64,000 nt of DNA from Ascarosepion bandense (taxonomy: Eukaryota > Mollusca > Cephalopoda > Sepiida > Sepiidae): contig JBBBDQ010000420.1 in NCBI GenBank assembly GCA_037127315.1, positions 2,813,501 to 2,877,500 on the forward strand. The letters are read 5' to 3'. The first letter of the stretch is position 1; each line of letters starts with the position of its first letter. The notes beneath the pieces are model-generated. The model had not been told where the DNA came from. It searched no databases and worked only from the letters and a program-made list of their open reading frames with translations. Of this stretch, positions 45,116 to 55,566 are shown one piece after another. A program made the position numbers and the translations under genes.

Positions 45116-45590
45116 CTCTAATGGGTTTAAAACTGAAAGAAAAACACTTTAAAGCGCTTGTCTTTAATAGCGTCCCGAGTCACGATTTAGCAAGCGTCTT
45201 CTACTAAAATCTCGAGGCACAAGGAAAATGATTCATTTGAATCTATGCTGGTACTGTTTGCTCGTCAAGAGTAATTAATTTCCTTGAAAAGGTTTGCACT
45301 CAGTGTATACTTAACCTTCAGCATAATGATTCGTTTAGCAATATCGCTCTCTTCATAGCCAGATACTTGTACAAGAGGTCATCACGTCAGTGCCGGTTAT
45401 TTAGAGGCGAGAATCAAACGATTAAAATCAACAAACAGGAAAACTACGGAAAGTGACACACTGTAGCCTATGTTTAGAGATGCAGGTTTCATAAGCTAAA
45501 CTTTCAAACAGCCACATCATTCTGAAAATAATGATGCTAGTCGAAAAAAATCTACCCAACGAGTTACAACATCGACGCGCTGAATTTTCT
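45116..45590. other. Sequence without recognisable gene
   Basis: No coding or repeat signature recognised. Confidence 0.4.
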
Positions 45591-45895
45591 TCTTCTATGT
45601 GCCCTGTCCCTTCAGGATGTAGGCGATCATGGCTTTCCACGTTTCCCTATCCCTGGTGGCTCTTAGCAAGCTTTCTCCTGTTACACCATGCAATCCTCGT
45701 TCCGTCATCCACCTGATTAGGTCCTTCAAATATGTTATCCGTTGCTTTCCCCTGTCTCTTTTCCCCTCTATCTGGCCTGTCAGTTTCAGATTCTCCAAGC
45801 CCTCCTTCCTAATTGCGTGTCCCAGGAACTTCAGCTGTCGCTTCCTGATGCTCAGTATTATTTCCTTTTTGTCTCCACCATTTCCAAGACCTCAT
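45590..45895 (-). pseudogene. RTE-like LINE C-terminal fragment
   Basis: Minus strand: QLKFLGHAIRKEGLENLKLTGQ, then IEGKRDRGKQRITYLKDLIRWMTERGL and LLRATRDRETWKAMIAYI, then GTGHIEEEN. This is the typical C-terminal tail of endonuclease-reverse transcriptases of the RTE type (FLGHI...GKRSRGRQR...ATRDR...W). RT core absent. It could belong to the same element type as 22830-24245. Confidence 0.8.
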
Positions 45896-46540
45896 AGGGC
45901 GTTTAGTTATTTAAGCTTAACTTCGTCTGCTTCATTAAAATACCCAATGAGGATCGACCATATTACTCACATCAATGTGGGTGTTCAAAATAGGTTCAAA
46001 TACCTGTCTCATCAGTTTCATTTACTTTCGTGCAAATATTTTTCGGACTGCACAAACCGATTTCTTTTCCTAGCTATGGATTAAACAGTAGGTTAAATTC
46101 AGTTCTTTAACTTTGGGCGGCAGCCAGAGAGAAAAGAATTCTGAATCTCAAACTATCACAACGAAAAACATTCCACTTTTTTCCCATTCTTAGATGATAA
46201 AAGTGAAGCAAGATGTGGAGAGTCATGATCTGAAGGGAAATTAAAAAAATATCTATAAGACAAGGTTAATAACTATGATTAAAAAAAGCTTCTCTATCAT
46301 AGCTTAGCGTGATACAAGGTCAGAAATGTGAAGCACTTAATGAGTGTGGAACTTATTCAATTGTAATGACCTGAAAATATCATGGCGACTATGGAGCACT
46401 CAATGAGGGTTGATCATATTGTAATAACTACGAAAAGAGATTGATAAACATTACCCAAAAGCGAGGATCCCTATATATTTTCTAAGTTAGCTTAGTTTTT
46501 GTCAATGTGACAAATCTAAAATAGAATTGAAATCATTACA
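45896..46540. other. Sequence without recognisable gene
   Basis: Contains two weak direct repeats (GTGTGGAACTTATTCAATTGTAATGACC / GGGTTGATCATATTGTAATAACT at 46345-46430). No gene. Confidence 0.4.
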
Positions 46541-46780
46541 CTAGCTTGATTTGTTTATTTTGTTTTACGGCGTATCAAATTCAGTCGGTTATTTAATTCC
46601 GACAAGATTTTTAGTATAGGTTTGTATGGATAGAATGTTTTCTTTGTAAGAAATCATTTTGTAAATCAGGTTTCATGGACGTTTTTCAAAAAAGAGGATT
46701 TTTTGTCGGAAGCCAAATATATTCCTCGCAATTTTTTTATTTTTCTTCAAATATGTATTGCTGGTAATATTATTTTTAAT
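46540..46780 (+). repeat. Family M left flank
   Basis: Matches 40105-40265. On the opposite strand it matches the block GGCATTAA-TGACCCATAGAGGTTGATATG-CG at 55050-55100, 56142-56195 and 56902-56940. It borders the large minisatellite array. Confidence 0.65.
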
Positions 46781-49330
46781 GTATTGCTGATAATATCTTT
46801 TAGAATGTATTGATTATAATACTTTTTTAAAAAATATACTGCTGGTGATATTTTTTAGAATGTATTAATTGTAATACTTTTTAAAAAAAATATACTGCTA
46901 GTAATATTTTTTAGAATGTATTGATTGTAATACTTTTTTAAAAAATATACTGCTGGTAATATTTTTTAGAATGTATTGATTGTAATAATTTTTTAAAAAA
47001 TATACTGCTGGTAATATTTTTTAGAATGTATTGATTGTAATACTTTTTTAATAAATATACTGCTGGTAATATTTTTTTAGAATGTATTGATTGAAATACT
47101 TTTAAAAAATATACTGCTGATAATATTTTTTAGAATGTATTGATTGTAATACTTTTTTAAAAAATATACCGCTGGTAATATTTTTTATAATGTATTGATT
47201 GTAATACTTTTTTAAAAAATATACTGCTGATAATATTTTTAGAATGTATTGATTGTAATAATTTTTAAAAAATATACTGCTGACAATATTTTTAGAATGT
47301 ATTGATTGTAATACTTTTTTAAAAAATATACTGCTGATAATATTTATAGAATGTATTGATTGTAATACTTTTTAAAAAAATATACTGCTGGTAATATTTT
47401 TTAGAATGTATTGATTGTAATACTTTTTTAAAAAAATACTGCTGGTAATATTTTTTAGAATGTATTGATTGTAATACTTTTTTAAAAAATATACTGCTGG
47501 TAATATTTTTTAGAATGTATTGATTGTAATACATTTTTAAAAAATATACTGCTGGTAAAATTTTTTAGAATGTATTAATTGTAATACTTTTTAAAAAATA
47601 TACTGCTGGTAACATTTTTTAGAATGTATTGATTGTAATACTTTTTAAAAAATATACTGCTGATAATATTTTTTAGAATGCATTGATTGTAATACTTTTT
47701 TAAAAATATACTGCTGGTAATATTTTTTAGAATGCATTGATCGTAATACTTTTTAAAAAATATACTGCTGATAACATTTTTTAGAATGTATTGATTGTAA
47801 TACTTTTTTAAAAATATAATGCTGGTAATATTTTTAGAATGTATTGATTGTAATACTTTTTTAAAAAATTTACTGCTGGTAATATCTTTAGAATGTATTG
47901 ATTGTAATACTTTTTTAAAAAATATACTGCTGAGAATATTTTTAGAATGTATTGATTGTAACACTTTTTAAAAAATATACTGCTGATAATATTTTTAGAA
48001 TGTATTTATTGTAATACTTTTTAAAAAAAATATACTGCTGATAATATTTTTAGAATGTATTGATTGTAATACTTTTTTATAAAATATACTGCTGATAATA
48101 TTTTTACAATGTATTGATTGTAATACTTTTTTAAAAAATATACTGCGGGTATTATTTTTTAGAATGTATTGATTGTAATACCTTTTTAGCAAATATACTG
48201 TTCGTATTATTTTTTAGAATGTATTGATTGTAATACTTTTTTAATAAATATACTGTTGGTATTATTTTTTAGAATGTATTCATTGTAATACTTTTTTAAC
48301 AAATATACTGTTCGTATTATTTTTTAGAATGTATTGATTGTAATCCTTTTTTAAAAAATATACTGCTGATAATATTTTTAGACTGTATTGATTGTAATAC
48401 TTTTTAAAAAATATACTGCTGGTAATATTTTTTAGGATGTATTGATTGTAATACTTTTTTAAAAAATATACTGCTGATTATATTTTTAGAATGTAATGAT
48501 TGTAATACTTTTTAAAAAATATACTGCTGGTAACATTTTTAGAATGTATTGATTGTAATACTTTTTTAAAAGATATACTGCTGATAATATTTTTAGAATG
48601 TATTAATTGTAATACTTTTTTAAAAAATATACTGCTGGTAATATTTTTTAGAATGTATTGATTTTAATACTTTTTTAAAAAATATACTGCTGGTAATATT
48701 TTTTCGAATGTATTGATTGTAATATATTTTTAAAAATATACTGCTGGTAAATTTTTTTAGAATGTATTAATTGTAATACTTTCTTAAAAATATACTGCTG
48801 GTAATATTTTTTTAGAATGTATTGATTGTAATACTTTTTAAAAAATATACTGCTGATAATATTTTCTAGAATGTATTGATTGTAATACTTTTTAAAAAAT
48901 ATACTGCTGGTAAAATTTTTTAGAATGTATTAATTGTAATACTTTTTTAAAAAATATACTCCTGGTAATATTTTTTAGAATTTATTGATTGTAATACTTT
49001 TTTAAAAATATACTGCTGATAATATTTTTAGAATGTATTGATTGTAATACTTTTTAAAAAATATACTGCTGGTAACATTTTTAGAATGTATTGATTGTTA
49101 TACTTTTTTAAAAGATATACTGCTGATAATATTTTTAGAATGTATTGATTGTAATACTTTTATAAAAAATATACTGCTGGTAATATTTTTTAGAATGTAT
49201 TGATTGTAATACATTTTTTAAAAATATACTGCCGATAATATTTGTAATAGATTTCTGATAATGCTTTTTAACCGTATTGCTGGTAATATCTTTTTCAAAA
49301 ATATATTGCTGGTAAGATTTTTTATTCAAA
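46781..49330. repeat. Large minisatellite array, unit about 58 bp
   Basis: Roughly 42 head-to-tail units of the form TGTATTGATTGTAATACT, T4-6A4-7, TATACTGCTGGTAATATT, TTTTAGAA. Variants are GCTGATAATA, TTCGTATTAT and GGTAACATT. Minus-strand translation gives repetitive KYYNQYILKN-type frames (47319-48192) because some stretches keep period 57; these are not genes. The unit contains ATTGATTGTAAT and TACTGCTGGTAATA, which are partly self-complementary. Confidence 0.96.
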
Positions 49331-49760
49331 ATGTATTTTCATATTTTCATAGTGTTTTTAACCACAAAAGCTGGTACCCTAAGACGTGCTGCTACCCTGA
49401 GTCTGGGTGGACCTTGGACTAACAACAATAAAGAGGTGGTTCTCCCTCACAGAGACCTTGCTGTCAAACGTTGTTGGTCGATATACTCAAGACACAATGT
49501 CTGTAAGACTTACTTAATAAGTTCTACTCCTCAACCCAAATGACATAATTATGATTTTTAACTTTGGCTTAAACCTAGCAAAAGGCCGAAAGGATGGGCC
49601 CCTCAGCGAGAAGCGAACAAATTGCACTAACATAAATATCCGTCCCTCGAGAATTTTGTGGGAGGCAGCCGGACGGACAAATCGTTTAGATTACGTTAAT
49701 GACGCCACTTAATTCTGCTAGATAATCGACAACATGTTCTACATGCAGTTTGAACACAAT
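49331..49760 (+). repeat. Family M right flank
   Basis: ATAGTGTTTTTAACCACAAAAGCTGG, GCTGCTACCCTGAGTCTGGG read on the other strand match 54730-54815 (CCTGTCTCGGGATGGTAGCAC). The far end matches 43985-44090. Confidence 0.62.
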
Positions 49761-50371
49761 CTACAACTGTTTGTTGCTGTAAACAAGTAAAACGCTCTTA
49801 TTACATATTATCAAGTGTTTTTGAATCGTTTTTTTTTTTAGTTTAGAAGACACGGTGACATGTACTTAAAAGCATTGATCGCTTCGTGACTACTGAAGAA
49901 AGGAGCCTTGCCATCGTCGATGTTTCCCGCCACTTGGAAATATTAAACAGCGCGTTTGTTTCGCAATACACTGGCTTCTTAGTAAGGGCCAATTTTGGGG
50001 TTGGATTATTTATTTATTCATTTTTAAATAAGTAGATGACATAGTTCTAGGCCTTGTTCATTGATGTGCATAAGTTGTTTGTTGTTTTCTTGTCAAAGAA
50101 CCAGTTAAGGCAACTAAACTTTCTCATTTAAGGTCATTGGGTGAGGGGGGAATATAGATTCAAAATGTATAAAACCTACAAAGCAGAAGTAATTGCATTT
50201 ATCAACAAATTAAAAAATTCGAATAACATTTATCGGAGAACTGAATTCCTTCTCTGGGATGTTACTCTTCGCAAAAAAAAAATTATATCTTTCTATGCAT
50301 TCTTCAGATAATCCTTCAAAAAAAGAAATTTTTATTTGTCCTTCCACAAAAATGAAATGTGACAAACTGCA

Positions 50372-50374
<3 letters not shown>
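49761..50374. other. AT-rich sequence without recognisable gene
   Basis: Nothing assignable. Confidence 0.4.

Positions 50375-50428
<54 letters not shown>
50375..50428. repeat. (TA)n microsatellite
   Basis: TA tract with one G interruption. It flanks SINE-2 on its 3' side; 50657-50702 is the (TA)n tract on its 5' side. Confidence 0.96.
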
Positions 50429-50431
<3 letters not shown>

Positions 50432-50433
<2 letters not shown>

Positions 50434-50481
50434 CATCCGCAGACAGATCTGTTTCGCTGTATCACAGCTCATCAGTCCGGT
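50432..50481 (-). ncRNA. Hammerhead ribozyme motif in SINE-2
   Basis: Minus strand: helix I CCGGA, CTGATGA (50469-50475), stem II GCTGT/ACAGC with GAT loop, GAAA (50452-50455), palindromic stem III ACAGATCTGT, cleavage triplet GTC (C at 50442), helix I TGCGG. One G-G mismatch lies in helix I. The very short palindromic stem III is the kind reported to cleave efficiently as a dimer. Confidence 0.8.
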
Positions 50482-50653
50482 TAGACTCCGATTACTACAC
50501 AACCCAGGCTCAAAACCCGACCGATTTGGCGTCAGTCGGTGACGCTACCCCTGGGCTATGGGGCGCTCGGGAGAAGAAGGCACTCTTTTTTGCGCATATT
50601 ATATTACGCACCCAATAGCTAGCGTGCTCAAATTCATTTTTACTGAATGAACG

Positions 50654-50658
<5 letters not shown>
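50432..50658 (-). repeat. SINE-2 copy: tRNA-like head plus intact-core hammerhead
   Basis: Best SINE-2 copy. Minus strand: CGTTCATTCAGTAAAAATG, GCTAGCTATTGGGTGCG, then the tRNA-like GCGCCCCATAGCCCAGGGGTAG (A box TAGCCCAGGGG). CACCGACTGACGCC follows, then GGTCGGGTTTTGAGCCTGGG (T-arm and B box). A 25-base spacer leads into the hammerhead at 50432-50481. Both ends meet (TA)n tracts. Confidence 0.86.
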
Positions 50659-50707
<49 letters not shown>

Positions 50708-50796
50708 AAAAGTGTGAGAAGCCGTGAACGTTTTCTTTAAAATATATATTTATTGTTTGGTATTCATAAAAGTTATGGAGTATTAATTTGTCATGG

Positions 50797-50848
50797 TTTG
50801 CGCTACACGTGTTTCGAGTCTAAAATTGACTCTCTTCAGGCGAACAAA
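50797..50848 (-). ncRNA. Hammerhead ribozyme motif, complete core
   Basis: Minus strand: TTTG-TT-CGC (helix I, 4+3 bp around a 2-base bulge), CTGAAGA (50833-50839), stem II GAGTC/GACTC with 7-base loop, GAAA (50812-50815), palindromic stem III ACACGTGT, H17 = A at 50804, helix I GCG-CAAA. Every conserved core position is met (position 7 is free). No SINE head is visible next to it. Confidence 0.78.
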
Positions 50849-50885
50849 TTCGTTGTTTTTACGTTTGGGTTTCTCTGAGTATCTC

Positions 50886-51070
50886 TGCGAGTGTTCGTAG
50901 CTAGGTTTGGTGTCGAGGTACCCCCGATAAATATCGAAAATCGATAAAATATAGGGTTATGGAAGGAGTGGTCCAATTTTAATCAAATTTAATACACTCG
51001 TAGACAAAGACATAAGAAACGATATTCAGATATGTCAAGGTTGCAGTTCTTACAATAGTGCAGAAAATCG

Positions 51071-51132
<62 letters not shown>

Positions 51133-51500
51133 GCAAGATGTTTGTGTGTGTCTGTTTATCTGCCTGTATGTCTGTATTTGTTCAGCCCTTTTATTTTAGT
51201 TTTTGCTTCGGGTTTGGCTCTAAGTAAGTATGATTGTAGTTCTTAGTATCAGCCATGATACCATTTACTCAGAGGACTTATTTGGCCTTCAAAATTTAGT
51301 TTACGATGAAAAAAAACTAATTTTCTATCGATACCAGGAAATCAAAATTTGACTTACATCTATTCGTCTTTCTTTTACTCGAAACAACTATTGCATTTTA
51401 GTCTTTCGCGCCAACGTCCAAAGAGTCCGAGCTCCAGGACCATGGATTAGTTTTAAAGCTTTAATTACACTCGAGGAACGCCGGGCTATACTGCAACTAG
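50886..51500 (+). mobile_element. Helitron-like copy H7, 5'-truncated
   Basis: Starts at GCGAGTGTTCGTAGCTAGG, about 150 bases into the family, and ends with AACGCCGGGCTATACTGCAACTAG followed by T. The hairpin is slightly altered (CTCGAGGAACGCCGGG). The interior is the long form. Confidence 0.8.
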
Positions 51501-51910
51501 TGCTCATGTGGTTACATAAGAAAAGAGTGATGAGAAAGAAGAACAAGTTATAGGGTATTTCAGAGAATGTGTAAGAAAAGGGTGAGAATACAGGTGTGAA
51601 CAGGGCTGCATGAAAGTGGAGTGGAAAGGGAGAAGAACATGATACAAGTGTTGACAGGGAAAGGATGCGAGGCAAGAAGATAAGAAGTCAAATTTGACAT
51701 TGCATTGAAATTCTTGGAGATTGTAGCGGTCAGGGAAGCAAGTATACAGAAAAAAAATTCCAAAAGCGGTAAGTGCGAGTAAAGAAAAGAAGCTGACAGA
51801 GTAGAAGTTGCGGCAGTTACATTTGATTTGCACGCTGTAAAACAGTGGAACATAGTTACTAGTCTAGTAACTCGAGTAAATTAATGCACAGAGTACACCT
51901 CCTGTCAGGC
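51501..51910 (-). pseudogene. LINE C-terminal relic, abutting a Helitron end
   Basis: Minus strand: FTACKSN-type HPFT equivalent, SNVTAATSTLSASF, LTAFGIFF (for SRLWNSFP), CFPDRYNLQEFQCN. It ends in 3' UTR at the Helitron terminus (51500). Several frameshifts. The Helitron 3' end and the LINE end coincide, so one probably inserted at the edge of the other. Confidence 0.75.
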
Positions 51911-52223
51911 TCATAGTTAGAGAGACAATAGTGAAGCAACGTCATCTCGGTTACTTTCAGCGACAGTAGCTAGACAACGTCTGCTCAGTCTATTCTCTTG
52001 ACTACCAGTTATTAAACTTTCCTAGCAGTTATGAAAACCTATGCCGCGTGTTTGCTCTTTAAGAATGTCATTATTGTTTTGTAATAATTATGTCGTCGAG
52101 TAAATAAGAATATATACATACATATATGTGAAAAGTGTATGTATATAATTATAAATATCAATATATACATGCAATTTGTTATATATATATTATATTATTT
52201 ATATATTATATATGCGTGGTCGG

Positions 52224-52227
<4 letters not shown>

Positions 52228-52261
<34 letters not shown>
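52228..52261. repeat. (TA)n microsatellite
   Basis: TA run in an AT-alternating neighbourhood (52090-52350) rich in ATATATGT. Confidence 0.95.
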
Positions 52262-52263
<2 letters not shown>

Positions 52264-52579
52264 GAGCCCCGCACGATTCGCATATATGTTTGTGTGAGCC
52301 CCGTTGGGCGGACGCGCGTGTGTGTATTTTGGGTGTACATATATGTATATATGTCTGCGTCTGTCATGACAACAAATTTTCCTCCCACTTCCACAAAATA
52401 CACCAATATATGCAGCCCTACATATAGCCAATTTTTAAAAAAATTTAATCAGTTTGTCTGACGATCGCAAGAGCATGAAACCCAGGGTTACAAACTCATA
52501 CCTATATACATATATATATAACTACTAAAAAGTTGTAAGTTTAAAAATGTATTTTTTGACAGTATTTATTTATTTCTAT

Positions 52580-52630
52580 TATTATATTTGATATTTCAGA
52601 CCGTCCTCGGCCTTTCATCAGAAACAAATG
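52580..52630 (-). ncRNA. Hammerhead-like motif
   Basis: Minus strand: TTTGTTT, CTGATGA (52615-52621), one extra A, stem AGGCC/GGTCT with wobble, GAAA (52594-52597). The NUH triplet and helix I are not clear. Probably a decayed Penelope-type end. Confidence 0.42.
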
Positions 52631-52946
52631 ATTTTAAAATTTAAATTGGAAGCGTTTTCGCGAGGAGCGTTCGTCGAGAGATTGTTTACATCACGTGACG
52701 CAGAAAGCGACAGATTTTTTTTTTAGTATTTGTAAACGTAGACCTATCTTTAAAAAATACTTATAAATGTTGTTTTAAAGAAAAATTTTTTAAATATATC
52801 TAAAAAATGTTTAACTTTTGAAATATTTATAAAGATTCAAAACACCTAAGTCCCTATTTAACCCTAGCCTCTATGTATTTAATTTTAAAATCTAGTATTT
52901 TTCTTTCTTTCTGCTTGAGTATGTAGAACTAAAATCAGAATCTATT

Positions 52947-52953
52947 ATATATA

Positions 52954-53018
<65 letters not shown>
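52947..53018. repeat. (TA)n microsatellite
   Basis: TA tract bordering the best hammerhead on its 3' (minus-strand) side. A second TA tract lies at 53250-53301. Confidence 0.96.
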
Positions 53019-53022
<4 letters not shown>

Positions 53023-53040
53023 ACTGTTACATTAGAACAT

Positions 53041-53107
53041 GTAACTACTACAAAACTGTACATTTTGTTTCGACATTGAAAGAACAATGTCTCATCAGGT
53101 AGTTAAC
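53041..53107 (-). ncRNA. Complete hammerhead ribozyme
   Basis: Minus strand in order: helix I TAACTAC, core CTGATGA (53092-53098), stem II GACATTG/CAATGTC (7 perfect pairs, 6-base loop, G10.1-C11.1 closing), GAAA (53068-53071), stem III CAAAA/TTTTG with 7-base loop plus the A15.1-U16.1 pair, H17 = A (53049), helix I GTAGTTA. All core residues are canonical and all three helices are perfectly paired. Cleavage is predicted 3' of the GTA at 53049-53051. A broken inverted half-copy (GTTAACTACCTCATTAG) follows at about 53126-53142. The motif is direct observation; activity is inference. Confidence 0.9.
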
Positions 53108-53246
53108 AATCATGCTTACCATCATTGTTAACTACCTCATTAGAAAGTAACTAGAATAATTTTTTTCTGCACTATTTTTACATCGAGCCCTGTTTTAAAT
53201 TAATTTTTTGAACGTTGCAATTTTATTCTTCGTTCTTTTGCATTTG

Positions 53247-53304
<58 letters not shown>

Positions 53305-53454
53305 AATTCAGATACTTCAATCCAAGGGAAAAAAGCAGGAAGGTAAATTCCAAAAAACCCGATCCTAATTAATATTCAAAATTTATTTTAATATTAAAAA
53401 ATGATACAGGAAGAGAGCTCCATGTAATAAAATATTACAGAGCAAATATATATT

Positions 53455-53510
53455 AAAAAAGGATTAATTCAAAGATGTTAATGGCCATTCAACATCTTTG
53501 AATTAATCCT

Positions 53511-53515
<5 letters not shown>
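53455..53515. repeat. Perfect palindrome
   Basis: AAAAAAGGATTAATTCAAAGATGTT and its reverse complement AACATCTTTGAATTAATCCTTTTTT surround GGCCATTC-like centre sequence (53456-53512). A TA tract follows at once (53515-53568). Confidence 0.88.
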
Positions 53516-53567
<52 letters not shown>

Positions 53568-53572
<5 letters not shown>

Positions 53573-53765
53573 TATTCAGAAATTATAACATGGATATGTT
53601 ACAATATCACCACAAAAGTAGCTAATCTGTTTCGACACTTTTGTGTCTTGTCAAGTGATATGATAGTTCTTAATCACTTGACAAGACACAAAAGTGTCGA
53701 GACAGAATAGCTACTTTTGTAGTGATATTGTAACATATCCATGTTATAATTTCTGAATAAATAAT
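53568..53765. mobile_element. Foldback of two opposed hammerhead-like units
   Basis: The arm at 53572-53662 and its reverse complement at 53670-53760 match over about 88 bases, with an 8-base centre. Each arm contains a hammerhead-like unit (minus 53605-53660; plus 53673-53727): helix I TATCAC/GTGATA, TTGACAA, stem GACAC/GTGTC with AAAA loop, GAAAC (GAGAC in the right arm), a long stem III and GTA or GTG. Compared with CUGAUGA, positions 3 and 8 are both changed (C3U with G8A), which would keep a 3-8 pair. Confidence 0.78.
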
Positions 53766-53845
53766 ATTTTTAGCTCTACTTTTGTATTGAATACTTTTTT
53801 AAAAATAGTGTTTCTTGAAGCAAGGAATATTATTCCAACAATACT

Positions 53846-53991
53846 TATATATATATATATATATATAAGTATATATATAAATATATATATAAGTATATAA
53901 GTATATATATATAAGTATATATATGTATATTTGTGGTCCTCAAGGTTTGCTTTTGTAAAATTTTAGGATCTAGATACGTACAGAGTCAGTT

Positions 53992-54044
<53 letters not shown>

Positions 54045-54045
54045 A
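53846..54045. repeat. (TA)n-rich region
   Basis: TA and TATATAAG tracts (53846-53932), then a pure TA run at 54005-54043. Confidence 0.95.
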
Positions 54046-54530
54046 TGGTCTTTATTATAATAAAAAGGATAGGAATCCTTAAAGAACAAAAACGAAACAA
54101 CGTATTAATTTGGAAGACTAATTTGTATCGATATCCTCTTTTATCTATATTCTAAATCTTAATTACAGATTCTCCTATAAGTGATGTCCGAATTTATGAC
54201 CATAATTTGGGCCGATAACCTTTGAGCTGTAGCATTTATTAAAAAGCCTTACTCAGTTTTCTCTATATTCTAAATATTAGGTACCGGTTCTCTCATATAT
54301 GACCACAATAAAATCGCCTTTGAGTAGAAATTATTAATTCAAACGGGTTCTTCTATTATCAATATCATCCTTCTAAGTTTCATAATAGTGTTTTTGTAGA
54401 AGTCGTTTGATTTCGAAGAAAAGCACGTAGTTGTTTCTGTAAACAATGAAAATAATGCTAATCAGATTAAGGACAATCTGGAGAATAAAGAGGGCGTGGA
54501 ATTATTTTTTTCTTGGTTGAGATCTTTAGT
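54046..54530. other. Sequence without recognisable gene
   Basis: Two diverged direct repeats (54140-54250 and 54262-54380: TATTCTAAAT, TTCTC-TATA, TATGACCA-AAT, CCTTTGAG-TG). No coding. Confidence 0.45.
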
Positions 54531-54689
54531 CTTTTCAGATGAAATCTCTCTTATATAGAGCTATGAATTATCATGATGGGACACCACACCTTTGCCATGC
54601 AGCAAACCAGGTCTTCCTTTCAAAACATTGTTTAATCGCTCTAAATGCTCACAATAGAATATCTTGGGTATACGAACAAACTGTACCCG

Positions 54690-55156
54690 GAAGCAAGGCT
54701 TCTGATAAGGAGATTGGAGGTTTTGAGGAGTGTGGAATCATATTGTTCCCAAGTCCTACCCTGTCTCGGGATGGTAGCACCTGTTACAGTTCATCCAAAC
54801 AAAACACGATGAAAATATAAACATACATATGAACAATAATACATATTTATTGTAAAATGACCAACAATGCATATTTATAGTAAAATGACCAATAACACAT
54901 TTTGAAAGAAATATTACCAGCAATACATTTTATAGTAGAATTACCAATAATACAGATTAAAGCAAAATGACCAAGAATATATTTTATTTATAGTTGAAAG
55001 TATACAATTGTTTTAAAAAATATTTAGTTGATTAGGGTAAAAATATTTAGATTTTGGCATTAAGTATCCCATAGAGGTTGATATAGCGTGAAACAAAATC
55101 AACCAACCATACAATCTACACGAAAGAAATATTTCATGACATTAATCAATATAATA
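54690..55156 (-). repeat. Family M repeat with short minisatellite, left of Helitron H5
   Basis: Flank (TTGTTCCCAAGTCCTACCCTG), about six units of AAAATGACCAA(C/T)AATACAT (54835-55000), then TTTTGGCATTAAGTATCCCATAGAGG and CAATATAATA. The unit words are the reverse complement of the ATGTATTGCTGGTAAT words of the 46.8-49.3 kb array. Confidence 0.7.
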
Positions 55157-55528
55157 CTAGCAGTATAGCCCGGCGTTACTCGGGTGTAATGAAAGCTTTA
55201 AAACTAATCCATAGTCCTGGAGCTCAGACTCTTTGGACGTTGGCATGAAAGACTAAAATGCAATAGTTGTTTCGAAGCCGTAGACTGAAAGAAAAATGAA
55301 TGGATGTAAGTCAAATTTTGATTTCCTAGAATCGATATCAAATACGTTTTTTCGTCGTAAACTGAATTTTGAAGGCTAAATAAGTCCTCTGAGTAAATGG
55401 TATCGTGGCTGAGACTAAGAACTACAATTATATTTACTTAGAGCCAAACCCGAAGCAAAAACTAAAAAAAAGGTCTGAAAGAAATACAGACATACAGGCA
55501 AATAAACGGACACACACAAACATCTTGC

Positions 55529-55566
<38 letters not shown>

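Noticed and set aside
46005..46015. CTGATGAGAC on the minus strand
   Set aside because: It is followed by GGTATTTGAACC without GAAA or helix III.
47319..49329. Long repetitive open frames on the minus strand
   Set aside because: These are translations of the 58-bp minisatellite. Frames persist only where units keep a multiple of three.
46781..49330. CRISPR-like array
   Set aside because: The whole unit is repeated with no unique spacers, and the genome is eukaryotic. It is a minisatellite.
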